From: Cereibacter_A azotoformans
GTDB taxonomy: Bacteria; Pseudomonadota; Alphaproteobacteria; Rhodobacterales; Rhodobacteraceae
Strand: one strand, 5' to 3'
Length of the DNA stretch: 64,000 nucleotides
NCBI RefSeq assembly: GCF_003050905.1
Contig: NZ_QAOT01000019.1
Below, piece after piece: positions 16,962-24,911 of this stretch. Every line of letters begins with the position of its first letter. Position 1 is the stretch's first letter. The position numbers and the translations under genes were made by a program. The notes under the pieces are model-generated. The model saw only the letters and a program-made list of their open reading frames with translations. It made no database searches and was not told the DNA's origin.

Positions 16962-17893
16962 TCAGGCTGCGCCCCTTGATCGCGCCCGCGCTTCTGCTGC
17001 TCGGCATCGCCGGCATGACCTTCGCGCAAGCCGAGGTGAGCCGGCGCTTCGACATGGCTCCGCTTGGCCGGAACGGGCAGAACGCGCTGCAGATGGCGGC
17101 CTATCTGGGCGTCGCCTGGCTTCTCAGCCGGATCCTGGGTCAGTTGCTGGCCCGGCTGAGGCCGCACAGCCGGCCGGTGCCGAAGCTGCTCGGCGACCTC
17201 GTCTCGGCCCTTCTGTTCCTGACGGCGATCGTCTCGGGGGTGCTGCTCATCCTGGGCCACGGCGCCGGCAGCGCGCTGGCGGGGTCGGGGGTCATGCTGG
17301 CCCTGTTCGGCTTCGCGATCCGCAACGTGGTGGCGGACACGCTCTCGGGGATCGCCCTGGGGCTGGAGGCCCCGTTCCGCATCGGGGACTGGGTTGATAT
17401 CGAGGGGCTGGGCAAGGGCCGGGTGGTCGAGATCGGCTGGCGCACCACGCGGCTTCTGACGCGCGACTCGACCTATGTGATCCTGCCCAACAGCCAGGTC
17501 TCGCGTCAGCGCATCGTCAACTACAGCGCGCCCCGGTCCGAATTCCGGGCGCAGATGGAGATCAAGCTGGGACATGCCACTCCGGCGGCCGAAGGGGCGG
17601 AGCTTTTGCACAAGGCCCTGCGCGACGCGCCGCTGATCCGCCAGTCGCCCGCGCCCGACGTGCGCATCCAGGCCATCGAGCCCGATGGGGTGCGGTACGC
17701 GCTGCGCTACTGGCTCGGTCGGTTCGATCACGAATGGGATTGCCGCGATGCGATATGGCGTGAGGTGGATGCGGCGCTGCGCCGGGCCGGGATCTCGCTG
17801 CCGCAGCCCCCGGTCGCCATGCTCTACGCCCGTGAGGGAGGCGCGGTGCCAGGGGCGGGGATGCCGGCCAGCGTCCCCGTCGCCATGCGCTGA
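16958..17893 (+). CDS. Mechanosensitive channel of the MscS family
   Basis: A 311-residue small-conductance mechanosensitive channel that opens under membrane tension to release solutes. There are three or four N-terminal hydrophobic helices. The pore-lining TM3 region (GVMLALFGFAIRNVVADTLS) is followed by the beta domain start GLALGLEAPFRIGDWVDIEG-like segment. RTTRLLTRDSTYVILPNSQV is typical of the family. A cytoplasmic alpha/beta domain completes the protein. The GTG start is supported by GGGAGG upstream and by the 4-base overlap with the zinc-ribbon gene. Confidence 0.9.
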   Translation: MIRLRPLIAPALLLLGIAGMTFAQAEVSRRFDMAPLGRNGQNALQMAAYLGVAWLLSRILGQLLARLRPHSRPVPKLLGDLVSALLFLTAIVSGVLLILGHGAGSALAGSGVMLALFGFAIRNVVADTLSGIALGLEAPFRIGDWVDIEGLGKGRVVEIGWRTTRLLTRDSTYVILPNSQVSRQRIVNYSAPRSEFRAQMEIKLGHATPAAEGAELLHKALRDAPLIRQSPAPDVRIQAIEPDGVRYALRYWLGRFDHEWDCRDAIWREVDAALRRAGISLPQPPVAMLYAREGGAVPGAGMPASVPVAMR

Positions 17894-18069
17894 CGCCCGG
17901 CGCTGTCGCAGATGGGCCCCGCAGGAGGGGCGCGAAGGCATGGTCCTCCGGGAAGGGACCCGCGCGTGGCCAGGATCTCCGGCTCAGGCAATGCCGGGGC
18001 CGGTCCTGCCGTACTGATGCCTGCCGCTTTGCCGAAGCCTTCGTGGCGCCGCGCCGGTCCGGGCCGGGA

Positions 18070-20553
18070 TCATGCCCCCGGCTCGAGGAAAACCCGGACC
18101 TCGGGGGGCGTCCCCTCGTAGCGCTCGACCTCGCAGACGGCGGTCTGGCCGCAGTTGCCCTGCGACAGCCGCGAGGTGGCGATGCCGGTGGTCAGCACGT
18201 TGACATCGCCATAGCGGCACAGGCTGCCCGGCGTGCGGGGGTCGGCCGGGTCATACCAGCCGCCTTCGTCGATGCGCACCACGCCGGGGCGGATCTCGTC
18301 GGTGATGCGGATGCCGACAAGGATCTGGCCCCGGTCGTTGAAGGCGCGGGCCAGATCGCCGTCCTTCAGCCCGCGCGCCGCCGCGTCGGCCGGGTTCATC
18401 CAGCAGGGCTCGCGCCCGGCGATGGCGTAGTCCTCGCGCAGGATGGTGCCGCAGAGCTGCGAATGAAGCCGCTTCACCGGATGGTTGGCCGCCACGCCCA
18501 GCGGATGGTTCGCGGTGGGGCCGTCCAGCCGCTCGATGGGTTCCATCCAGGTCGGATGCGGCGGGCAATCGTCATAACCCATCGCCTGAACCGCGCGCGA
18601 GAAGATCTCGAACTTGCCGCTGGGGGTGCCGAGCGCGTTCAGCAGCGGATCGGCGCGGAAGGTGGCATGACGGACGAACTGGCGCTGCTCCTCGGGCAGG
18701 GGGAAGGCCAGCGGCTGGTTGCTGTTCCAGAACACGTCGAACACCGGCATTTCCATACCCTTGGCCCGCGCCTCGATCATCGCCGCCTCATAGAAGCTGC
18801 GGATCCAGTCCATCTCGGTCTGGCCCTCGGTATAGGCGTAGCCGAAGCCCAGCTTGTCCGCGACCGCGGTGAAGATGTCATAGTCGGACCGCGCCTCGTG
18901 CAGCGGCTCGATCAGCTTGCGCATCGCGACGATGTGGCTGAGGGCGTAGTCGCCCACCTGCTCGATGTCGTTGCGTTCGTAGGAGGTGGTGGCGGGCAGC
19001 ACGATGTCGGCGTGGCGGGCCGTCGCCGTCCACTGGAAGTCCTGCACGATGAAGGTCTCGAGCGCCTGCCACGCCCGCACCATCTCGTTGCGGTCCTGAT
19101 GGTGCGAGAAGGGGTTGCCACCCGCCCACCAGGCGAGTTTCAGCGTCGGCAGCGTGATCTTCGTGCCGTTGTAGTCCATCGTCGCGCCGGGGTTCAGCAG
19201 CGTCTCGACCAGCCGCGAGACCGGGATCGCGACCGTTCCGCCCGCCGAAAGCCACGCCGCGCCGCCGCCGGCCGACTGGCCGGGCGTGTCGGTGATGCTG
19301 GGCAGGATCGGCGACAGATGCGTGGGCGCGCCGCCGTTGGCATAGTGATAGCTGAGCCCGTAGCCGCCCCCCGGCAGGCCGATCTGGCCCAGCATGCAGG
19401 CCAGCGTGACCAGCATCCAGGTCGATTGCTCGCCATGGTGCTGGCGCTGGGTGGAATAGCCGAGCGCGAGCATGGTGCGGTTGGCGGCAAAACGGCGTGC
19501 CAGATCGCGGATGGTCTCGGCCGGGATGCCGCACAGGTTCGCGGCCCAGTCGGCCGTCTTGGGCGTGCCGTCGCTCTCGCCCAGCAGGTAGGGCAGGAAG
19601 CGGTCGAAGCCCACGGTGTATTTCGCGAGGAACTCCGCGTCATGCAGGTTTTCGCTGTAGAGCGTGTGGGCGATGCCCAGCATCATCGCGGTGTCGGTCT
19701 GCGGCCGGGGCGCGATCCACTCGGCATCCAGATATTGCGCGGTCTCGGTGCGGATCGGGTCGATGCAGATCGCCTTGGTGCCCTTCTGTTTCAGCCCGTC
19801 GATCCCGAGGAAGGCGCCGTGGTCGGCCACCTGCCAGCAGATCTCCGAGTTGCGCAGCGGGTTGGCGCCCCAGAACACCATGAGTTCGGTGTTCTCGACG
19901 ACGTTCGGCCAGGCCGTGCATTGCTCGTAAACCTCGATCGAGCCGGTCACATAGGGCAGGATCACCTGGGCCGCCCCGGTGGAATAGTCGCCCATCGAGC
20001 TGGTGAATCCGCCGTTCAGCTTCAGGAGCCGCCGCAGCAGGGTCTGGCAGTTGTGCATCCTTCCCGGGCTCTTCCACCCGTAGGAGCCGCCGAAGATCGC
20101 CTCGGGGCCGTAGCTGTCGCGCACCCGCACCAGTTCGCGCGCGAGAAGCTCGGTCACTTCGTCCCAGCTCACCCGGACGAAATCATCGGTGCCGCGGCCG
20201 GCGGGGTCCGCGCCCGGCCCCTGTTCCAGCCAGGCCCTCCGTACCATCGGATACTTGATCCGCGTGGGCGAATAGATCGAATCCAGCACCCCCTTCAGTT
20301 GCGGCGAAGGCCAGGGATCCCCCTCCCAGGGCCGGATCGCGGTGGCGCGCCCGTTCTCGACGGTCGCGCGGAACATGCCCCAGTGGCAGCCGGTCAGGAT
20401 CTCGGTCCCGGCCGACTGCGCGAAGGCTGCGCCGCGCGGAAGGGCGGCATCCGCCATGCCGAGGGCCGCCACGGTCGCGCTCTGGCGCAGGAAGCCCCGG
20501 CGCGAGAGGCCGCGTTTGCGATCGTCGCCCGGTCTGCCGCACGAATTGCTCAT
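18070..20553 (-). CDS. dorA: Periplasmic DMSO/TMAO-type molybdopterin reductase
   Basis: An 827-residue bis-MGD enzyme of the DorA/TorA/BisC group, reducing S- or N-oxides as a terminal acceptor in the periplasm. A twin-arginine signal (LSRRGFLRQSA) ends near residue 47. There is no N-terminal Fe-S Cys motif, as expected for this group. The molybdenum ligand Ser lies in GDYSTGAAQ. Other family marks are FGGSYGWKSPGRMHNCQ, FWGANPLRN and QRQHHGEQSTWM. Length matches DorA. It lies 64 bases downstream of the multiheme cytochrome, so the two form a torCA-like operon. No TorD/DorD chaperone or TorSTR/DorRS regulator is encoded in the window. Confidence 0.93.
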   Translation of the reverse strand: MSNSCGRPGDDRKRGLSRRGFLRQSATVAALGMADAALPRGAAFAQSAGTEILTGCHWGMFRATVENGRATAIRPWEGDPWPSPQLKGVLDSIYSPTRIKYPMVRRAWLEQGPGADPAGRGTDDFVRVSWDEVTELLARELVRVRDSYGPEAIFGGSYGWKSPGRMHNCQTLLRRLLKLNGGFTSSMGDYSTGAAQVILPYVTGSIEVYEQCTAWPNVVENTELMVFWGANPLRNSEICWQVADHGAFLGIDGLKQKGTKAICIDPIRTETAQYLDAEWIAPRPQTDTAMMLGIAHTLYSENLHDAEFLAKYTVGFDRFLPYLLGESDGTPKTADWAANLCGIPAETIRDLARRFAANRTMLALGYSTQRQHHGEQSTWMLVTLACMLGQIGLPGGGYGLSYHYANGGAPTHLSPILPSITDTPGQSAGGGAAWLSAGGTVAIPVSRLVETLLNPGATMDYNGTKITLPTLKLAWWAGGNPFSHHQDRNEMVRAWQALETFIVQDFQWTATARHADIVLPATTSYERNDIEQVGDYALSHIVAMRKLIEPLHEARSDYDIFTAVADKLGFGYAYTEGQTEMDWIRSFYEAAMIEARAKGMEMPVFDVFWNSNQPLAFPLPEEQRQFVRHATFRADPLLNALGTPSGKFEIFSRAVQAMGYDDCPPHPTWMEPIERLDGPTANHPLGVAANHPVKRLHSQLCGTILREDYAIAGREPCWMNPADAAARGLKDGDLARAFNDRGQILVGIRITDEIRPGVVRIDEGGWYDPADPRTPGSLCRYGDVNVLTTGIATSRLSQGNCGQTAVCEVERYEGTPPEVRVFLEPGA

Positions 20554-20617
20554 CTGAGGGTGTCTCCTCTGTCGTCGAATGTCGGATGTTGTCCTGCGGA
20601 GGCGGCGGCGAGGCGCC

Positions 20618-22255
20618 TCACTCCGCCTCGGCCAGTGGCCCGACATCCCTGGAATGGTTCTGCAGATAGGCCAGCAGCAGACGATACTGCTCGTCGTTCA
20701 GCGAGGTGAAACGCTTCATCGCGTTCAGGTTGCCGATCCACTGGTTCGCGAGGTAGCGGTCGGTGTGCGGCAGGCTGTGGCAGGTGGCGCAACTGCTGTT
20801 GAACAGATCGCCCGCATAGCCCCAGAGCGCCGGCAGATCGGCATGAAGCCCCTGCCCATCCACCCAGGCGGTCAGGCTGGCCCGCGCCCAGGGCTGCCCG
20901 GTGCCCGGATCTTCCTCCGGCGCCTTGCGGCTGACCGCGGCCATGGCCGCATCGCCCAGCACCGCCAGCAGGATGCGCTGGCCGCGTTCGGCATAGACCA
21001 CCTGCTCGGCCCCCACGGCCTGCCAGCCGTCGAGGCGGACCTGCATCCGGTCGCCCTCGCGGGCCAGCACCTCGAGGCGCGCCCCGCCAAGGAGCTTGCC
21101 ATCCTCGGCGCCCTCCGTGCCCACGCGGGCCGGATCGAGGAACAGCGGCTTTGTCGTCACCACATGCACGTCCGCGGCCTCGGCCAGCACCGCCACAGGG
21201 GATGTCGGCAGCACCGGCGCCTGGCCCGCGGGCCGCTCCAGCATCACCACGGTCGGTGTCCGGTTCGGCTCGGGGCGGCCGGGGCCGGGCGCGTCCACGG
21301 CGGGCACGGACTTGAGATACATCGCCATGGCGAGGCGATCCTCGCGCGAGAGCTGAGCGGTGTTCAGGATCACCTCTTCCATGTCGCCGCCGGCCTTCTT
21401 GCCGATCGGGCTGATCCCGGTCTCGAGATAGTTGGCGATGGCATTGACCGACCAGAAGCCGATCCCGGTCTCATCCGGCGAGATGTTGGGGAAATGGCCG
21501 TGGCCGTCGGGGGTGGGCCCGCCGCCATAGCGGCTGTCCGCGATCACGTTGCCCATGAAGCTGCGCGGCGAGTGGCACTCGGCGCAATGGCCCGCGCCTT
21601 CGACGAGATAGCGCCCCCGCGCCAGCAGGGCCTGATGCGGGTCGGCGCTGTCCTCGTCGGCCGAGGGCAAGGGCTGGCCGTCCAGGAACGCCAGCCGCCA
21701 CAGGCCGATCCCGCGGCGGATGTTGTAGGGGAATGTCAGCTCGTGCTCGGGCACCTGTCCCGCCACCGGCTCGAGCGACATGATATAGGCATACATGTCG
21801 CGCAGGTCGTTGGCGTCCAGCCGCTGGTACGAGGTGTAAGGGAAGGACGGATAGAGGTTCTGCCCGTCCGGCAGTATCCCGTCGGGACCCACCCCCTCGC
21901 GCACCGCGCGGGTGAACTGGGCCAGGGTCCAGTTGCCGATCCCGTCCACCGGATCGGGCGAGATGTTGGGCATGTGGAACCGGCCAAAGTCGGTGTCCAG
22001 CACGCGGCCGCCGCCCAGCCTCGTCTGGTCGGGCTGGCCCGGCGTGGCGTGGCAGGTGGCGCAGTCGCTGGCAAGGAAGATCGTCCGGCCGTTCTCGAGA
22101 TCGGCCGGGCCCGCGTCGGCCTGATCGCGCGTCGGATGGATCATCGACCAGGTGGCGGGTGAGGTCACGACCAGAAACCCCGCAACGCCCGCCAGCAGCA
22201 CCATCGCAACGCGGCGCAAGCCGCGTCGCCGCGGTCTGGAAGCCTGTTCAAGCAC
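20618..22255 (-). CDS. Hybrid triheme cytochrome c: diheme domain joined to a TorC/DorC-like C-terminal domain
   Basis: A 545-residue membrane-anchored periplasmic cytochrome that probably feeds electrons to the downstream reductase. A single N-terminal membrane helix precedes two c-type heme sites, CATCH (about 64) and CAECH (about 223), in a domain like the cytochrome subunit of alcohol or aldehyde dehydrogenases. Residues about 340-545 look like the C-terminal part of TorC/DorC. They include GWQAVGAEQVVYAERGQRIL and the third heme CATCHSLPHTDRYLANQWIG near 489. The tetraheme NapC-like part of classical TorC is absent. The GTG start is supported by AAGGGGA seven bases upstream. The domain exchange is inferred from motifs. 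Confidence 0.8.
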   Translation of the reverse strand: MLEQASRPRRRGLRRVAMVLLAGVAGFLVVTSPATWSMIHPTRDQADAGPADLENGRTIFLASDCATCHATPGQPDQTRLGGGRVLDTDFGRFHMPNISPDPVDGIGNWTLAQFTRAVREGVGPDGILPDGQNLYPSFPYTSYQRLDANDLRDMYAYIMSLEPVAGQVPEHELTFPYNIRRGIGLWRLAFLDGQPLPSADEDSADPHQALLARGRYLVEGAGHCAECHSPRSFMGNVIADSRYGGGPTPDGHGHFPNISPDETGIGFWSVNAIANYLETGISPIGKKAGGDMEEVILNTAQLSREDRLAMAMYLKSVPAVDAPGPGRPEPNRTPTVVMLERPAGQAPVLPTSPVAVLAEAADVHVVTTKPLFLDPARVGTEGAEDGKLLGGARLEVLAREGDRMQVRLDGWQAVGAEQVVYAERGQRILLAVLGDAAMAAVSRKAPEEDPGTGQPWARASLTAWVDGQGLHADLPALWGYAGDLFNSSCATCHSLPHTDRYLANQWIGNLNAMKRFTSLNDEQYRLLLAYLQNHSRDVGPLAEAE

Positions 22256-22530
22256 GGCAGTCCCCTTTCGTAGGCCGTTCGCAGGAGGATCGCGTGATCC
22301 CGGAAGGATCGACCACTCGATACGAACCAACGTCAGCATGAATGACCGAAGACGGGACGTCCGCCGTCGGATCACAGTCGCTTGCCACGATAGCAGGGCA
22401 AGCCGCCCTCGCCTTGATGTGGGTCATGGCCCACCCCTCCGGCGCGCAGGCCCCGTTTCGGCCGGACCCTGCGATCCGGCCGCTGCAGGACAGGCACGGC
22501 CCGTTCGCCTGAGCGACTCCGGGCACGGTG

Positions 22531-23280
22531 TCACTGCAGGAAGAAGGCGAGCGACATGGTCGCACCGACCAGGGTGATGAAGACCCGGATCGCCTTCACA
22601 TTGTGGATGCGCCGCGAGAGCGCCGCGCCGATATATCCGCCGACCGCCGAGGCCGCCCCCAGCACGAGCGCCTGTTTCCAGACGATCAGGCCGGCTGCGA
22701 CATACACCGCCACGGACACCGCCGAGAGAACGGAGGAGACCAGATTTTTCAACCCGTTCATCTCCTTGAGGTCGGTCAGGCCGATCAGGCCGAAGGCCGC
22801 CAGCAGCAGGATCCCGACGCCGCCATTGAAATAGCCGCCATAGGTCGTGACGGCCAGCAGGACAGCCGCCGACTGGGGCAGACCGGGCGCGCCCCGTCCG
22901 GCACGGGCGACCTGCCGCGTGATCGCAGGCCCGAAGGCAAAGGCCGCGGTGGCGAAGGCCAGCAGCCACGGAACGATGCCCGAGAAAACCGCGTTCGGCG
23001 TCACCAGCAGCAGGGCCGCCCCGAGGATGCCACCCGCGGCGGACACCATCAGGACCAGGCGCACCGGAAGGCCGCGGCCCCGCCGGATGTCGGCCCGGAA
23101 GGCCCAGGCGCTTCCGAGATAGCCGGGCAGGGCCGCAAGGGTGGCGGTCGCATTGGCCATGATCGGCGGCACGCCGGTCCAGACCAGAGCCGGGAAGGAC
23201 AGGAAGGTCCCCCCCCCGGCCACGGCGTTCAGCGCGCCCGCGGCAAGGCCCGCGAGGATCAGGACAAGATAGACGGTCAT
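22531..23280 (-). CDS. TauE/SafE-family membrane exporter
   Basis: A 249-residue, eight-helix membrane protein of the TauE/SafE (DUF81) group, proposed anion or organosulfonate transporters. Typical marks are AGGGTFLSFPALVWTGVPP and ANATATLAALPGYLGS in the first half, and YGGYFNGGVGILLLAAFGL and MNGLKNLVSSVLS in the second. The ATG at 23280 has GGAGC nine bases upstream. It is divergent from the GntR-type regulator, which may control it. The substrate is not known. Confidence 0.9.
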   Translation of the reverse strand: MTVYLVLILAGLAAGALNAVAGGGTFLSFPALVWTGVPPIMANATATLAALPGYLGSAWAFRADIRRGRGLPVRLVLMVSAAGGILGAALLLVTPNAVFSGIVPWLLAFATAAFAFGPAITRQVARAGRGAPGLPQSAAVLLAVTTYGGYFNGGVGILLLAAFGLIGLTDLKEMNGLKNLVSSVLSAVSVAVYVAAGLIVWKQALVLGAASAVGGYIGAALSRRIHNVKAIRVFITLVGATMSLAFFLQ

Positions 23281-23372
23281 GGCAAGCTCCGGCCGGTGAA
23301 TCACCGCTCTGCTCTTGCCCGTCGCCGGAATGGTCTGCAAATTGGTCCGCGAGGTCCCGGAGGGATGATCCC

Positions 23373-24068
23373 GTGCCAAGAACGAGTCCGGCCACTGCCC
23401 TGGAACGGTTGCGCCGTCTTGTCGACGCGGAAGCCCCCTCCCTCGGCGATCGTCTTCCCACCGAACGCGCGCTTGCGTGTCTGCTGGGCTGCAGCCGCCA
23501 GACCGTCCGCGCGGCGCTGCTCGAGCTGGAGCGGAAGGGCGAGATCTGGCGGCAGGTCGGCAAGGGCACCTTCCGCGGACCCGCCCCGCTTGGCCACCCC
23601 GTCAAGGAAACGATCCTGCTGAGTGCGACCGCCCCGGATCAGCTCATGCAGGCCCGGCTGATGATCGAGCCGCCCATTGCGGCCGAAGCGGCCCGACGCG
23701 CCTCGGCGCGCGACATGGCCTATCTTCAGGGCCTCGTGGCCCGGGGCCGGGGCGCGTCCGATCGCGGGCAGGCCGAGACGGCGGATGCCGCCTTCCATCG
23801 CGGCGTGGCCGAGGTGGCGGGAAATCCCCTGCTCCTGGGGTTTCTCGACTATCTGGCCAGCGCCCGGCGCCGCGCCGCCTGGCAACGGGAATGGGACCGG
23901 ACCTACCGCAGGATCGGCGTCGGGGAATTCACCGGCCTGCACAGCGATCAGCATGCCGATGTCGTCGCGGCGATTGCGCGGGCCGACCCGCCGGCCGCCG
24001 AAGCCGCAATGCGCAGGCATCTCACAACCATCCTGGGCGCGATGCAGCGACCGGACGGGAACGGATGA
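23373..24068 (+). CDS. GntR-family (FadR-like) transcriptional regulator
   Basis: A 231-residue repressor. The N-terminal winged helix (LGDRLPTERALACLLGCSRQ, TVRAALLELERKGEIWRQ, VGKGTFRG) is followed by an FCD-type helical ligand domain with ARLMIEPPIAAEAARRAS and FHRGVAEVAGNPLLLGFLDY. A His in HSDQHADVVAAI may bind metal. The GTG start is supported by GGAGGGATG upstream. It diverges from the TauE exporter, its most likely target. Its last bases overlap the start of a receptor pseudogene. Confidence 0.88.
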   Translation: MPRTSPATALERLRRLVDAEAPSLGDRLPTERALACLLGCSRQTVRAALLELERKGEIWRQVGKGTFRGPAPLGHPVKETILLSATAPDQLMQARLMIEPPIAAEAARRASARDMAYLQGLVARGRGASDRGQAETADAAFHRGVAEVAGNPLLLGFLDYLASARRRAAWQREWDRTYRRIGVGEFTGLHSDQHADVVAAIARADPPAAEAAMRRHLTTILGAMQRPDGNG

Positions 24069-24710
24069 TGCCCCTGTGGGGTCGCCCCGCCAGATGCCGC
24101 CGAGGAACCGCAGACCGGGGCGGCGAATCCAAGAGCGTCAGCGAGGCGCTGCGCTACACGGCCGGCGTCACCTCGGACGTGTTCGGCGACGACAACGATT
24201 ACGACTGGCTGCGCATCCGTGGCTTTCAGGCCGACCAGACCGGCGTCTTCCTCGACAATGCCCGGAACCTCTCGTTCGCCTTCGGCTCGTTCTACATCGA
24301 CCCCTACACGCTGGAACGGATCGAGGTGCTGCGGGGCCCGTCCTCGGCGCTCTATGGCGGCTCGAACCCCGGCGGGATTCGTCAACTACGTCTCGAAGCG
24401 GCCGGGCGGCGACATCGGCGAGCTGACGTTCGGCCTCAACGACGCCACGAGCGCCTGGCTGGAGCTGGACTGGGGGCGCGATCTCGACGCGGGCCGGTCG
24501 GTCCGCCTGACCGGCCGGACCGAGGGCGGCGACAGGTACGACGACCTGAACGAGGGCTTCCGCGGCACGCTGGCGCCTTCCTACCGCTTCACCACCGCGA
24601 ACGGGACCGAGGTGACGCTGCTGGCCAACGTGACCGGCTGCCAGACCGCCTATGTCTGCTCTTACGGCGCGGGCCGCGAGGTGGTTCTGGAAGTGACCAA
24701 GCGGCTCTGA
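24065..24710 (+). pseudogene. FhuA-type TonB siderophore receptor, collapsed
   Basis: The sequence begins inside the plug domain (SVSEALRYTAGVTSDVFG, WLRIRGFQADQTGVFLDN, RIEVLRGPSSALYGGSNPGG), so the signal peptide and TonB box are missing. Around 24376 a frameshift moves the reading to GFVNYVSKRPGGDIGEL. The first barrel strands follow, then near 24635 the frame jumps to what looks like the extreme C-terminus of such receptors (CSYGAGREVVLEVTKRL). About 400 barrel residues are therefore deleted. Three separate lesions make function impossible. Confidence 0.8.
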
Positions 24711-24911
24711 GCCTCGCGCGGCGCCCCGGCCGAGGGGAGTGCAAGGGCATCCCGCGTCCGGGCCCCGCAATCATATCGAGAACTCGGGCGGCGCGCCCCC
24801 GCGCCGTCCGAACATGCGATTGCATCCGGCGCAGGCCTCCAGTAGCGTCACCGGAGCCAGGTTCCTCGTCCCAGCCCGCACCCCCTGCATCCGCTGAGAA
24901 CCTGGAGTCCC

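Noticed and set aside
18043..20709. A plus-strand open frame of nearly 900 codons
   Set aside because: Antisense to the molybdoenzyme gene, which has full family motifs on the minus strand.
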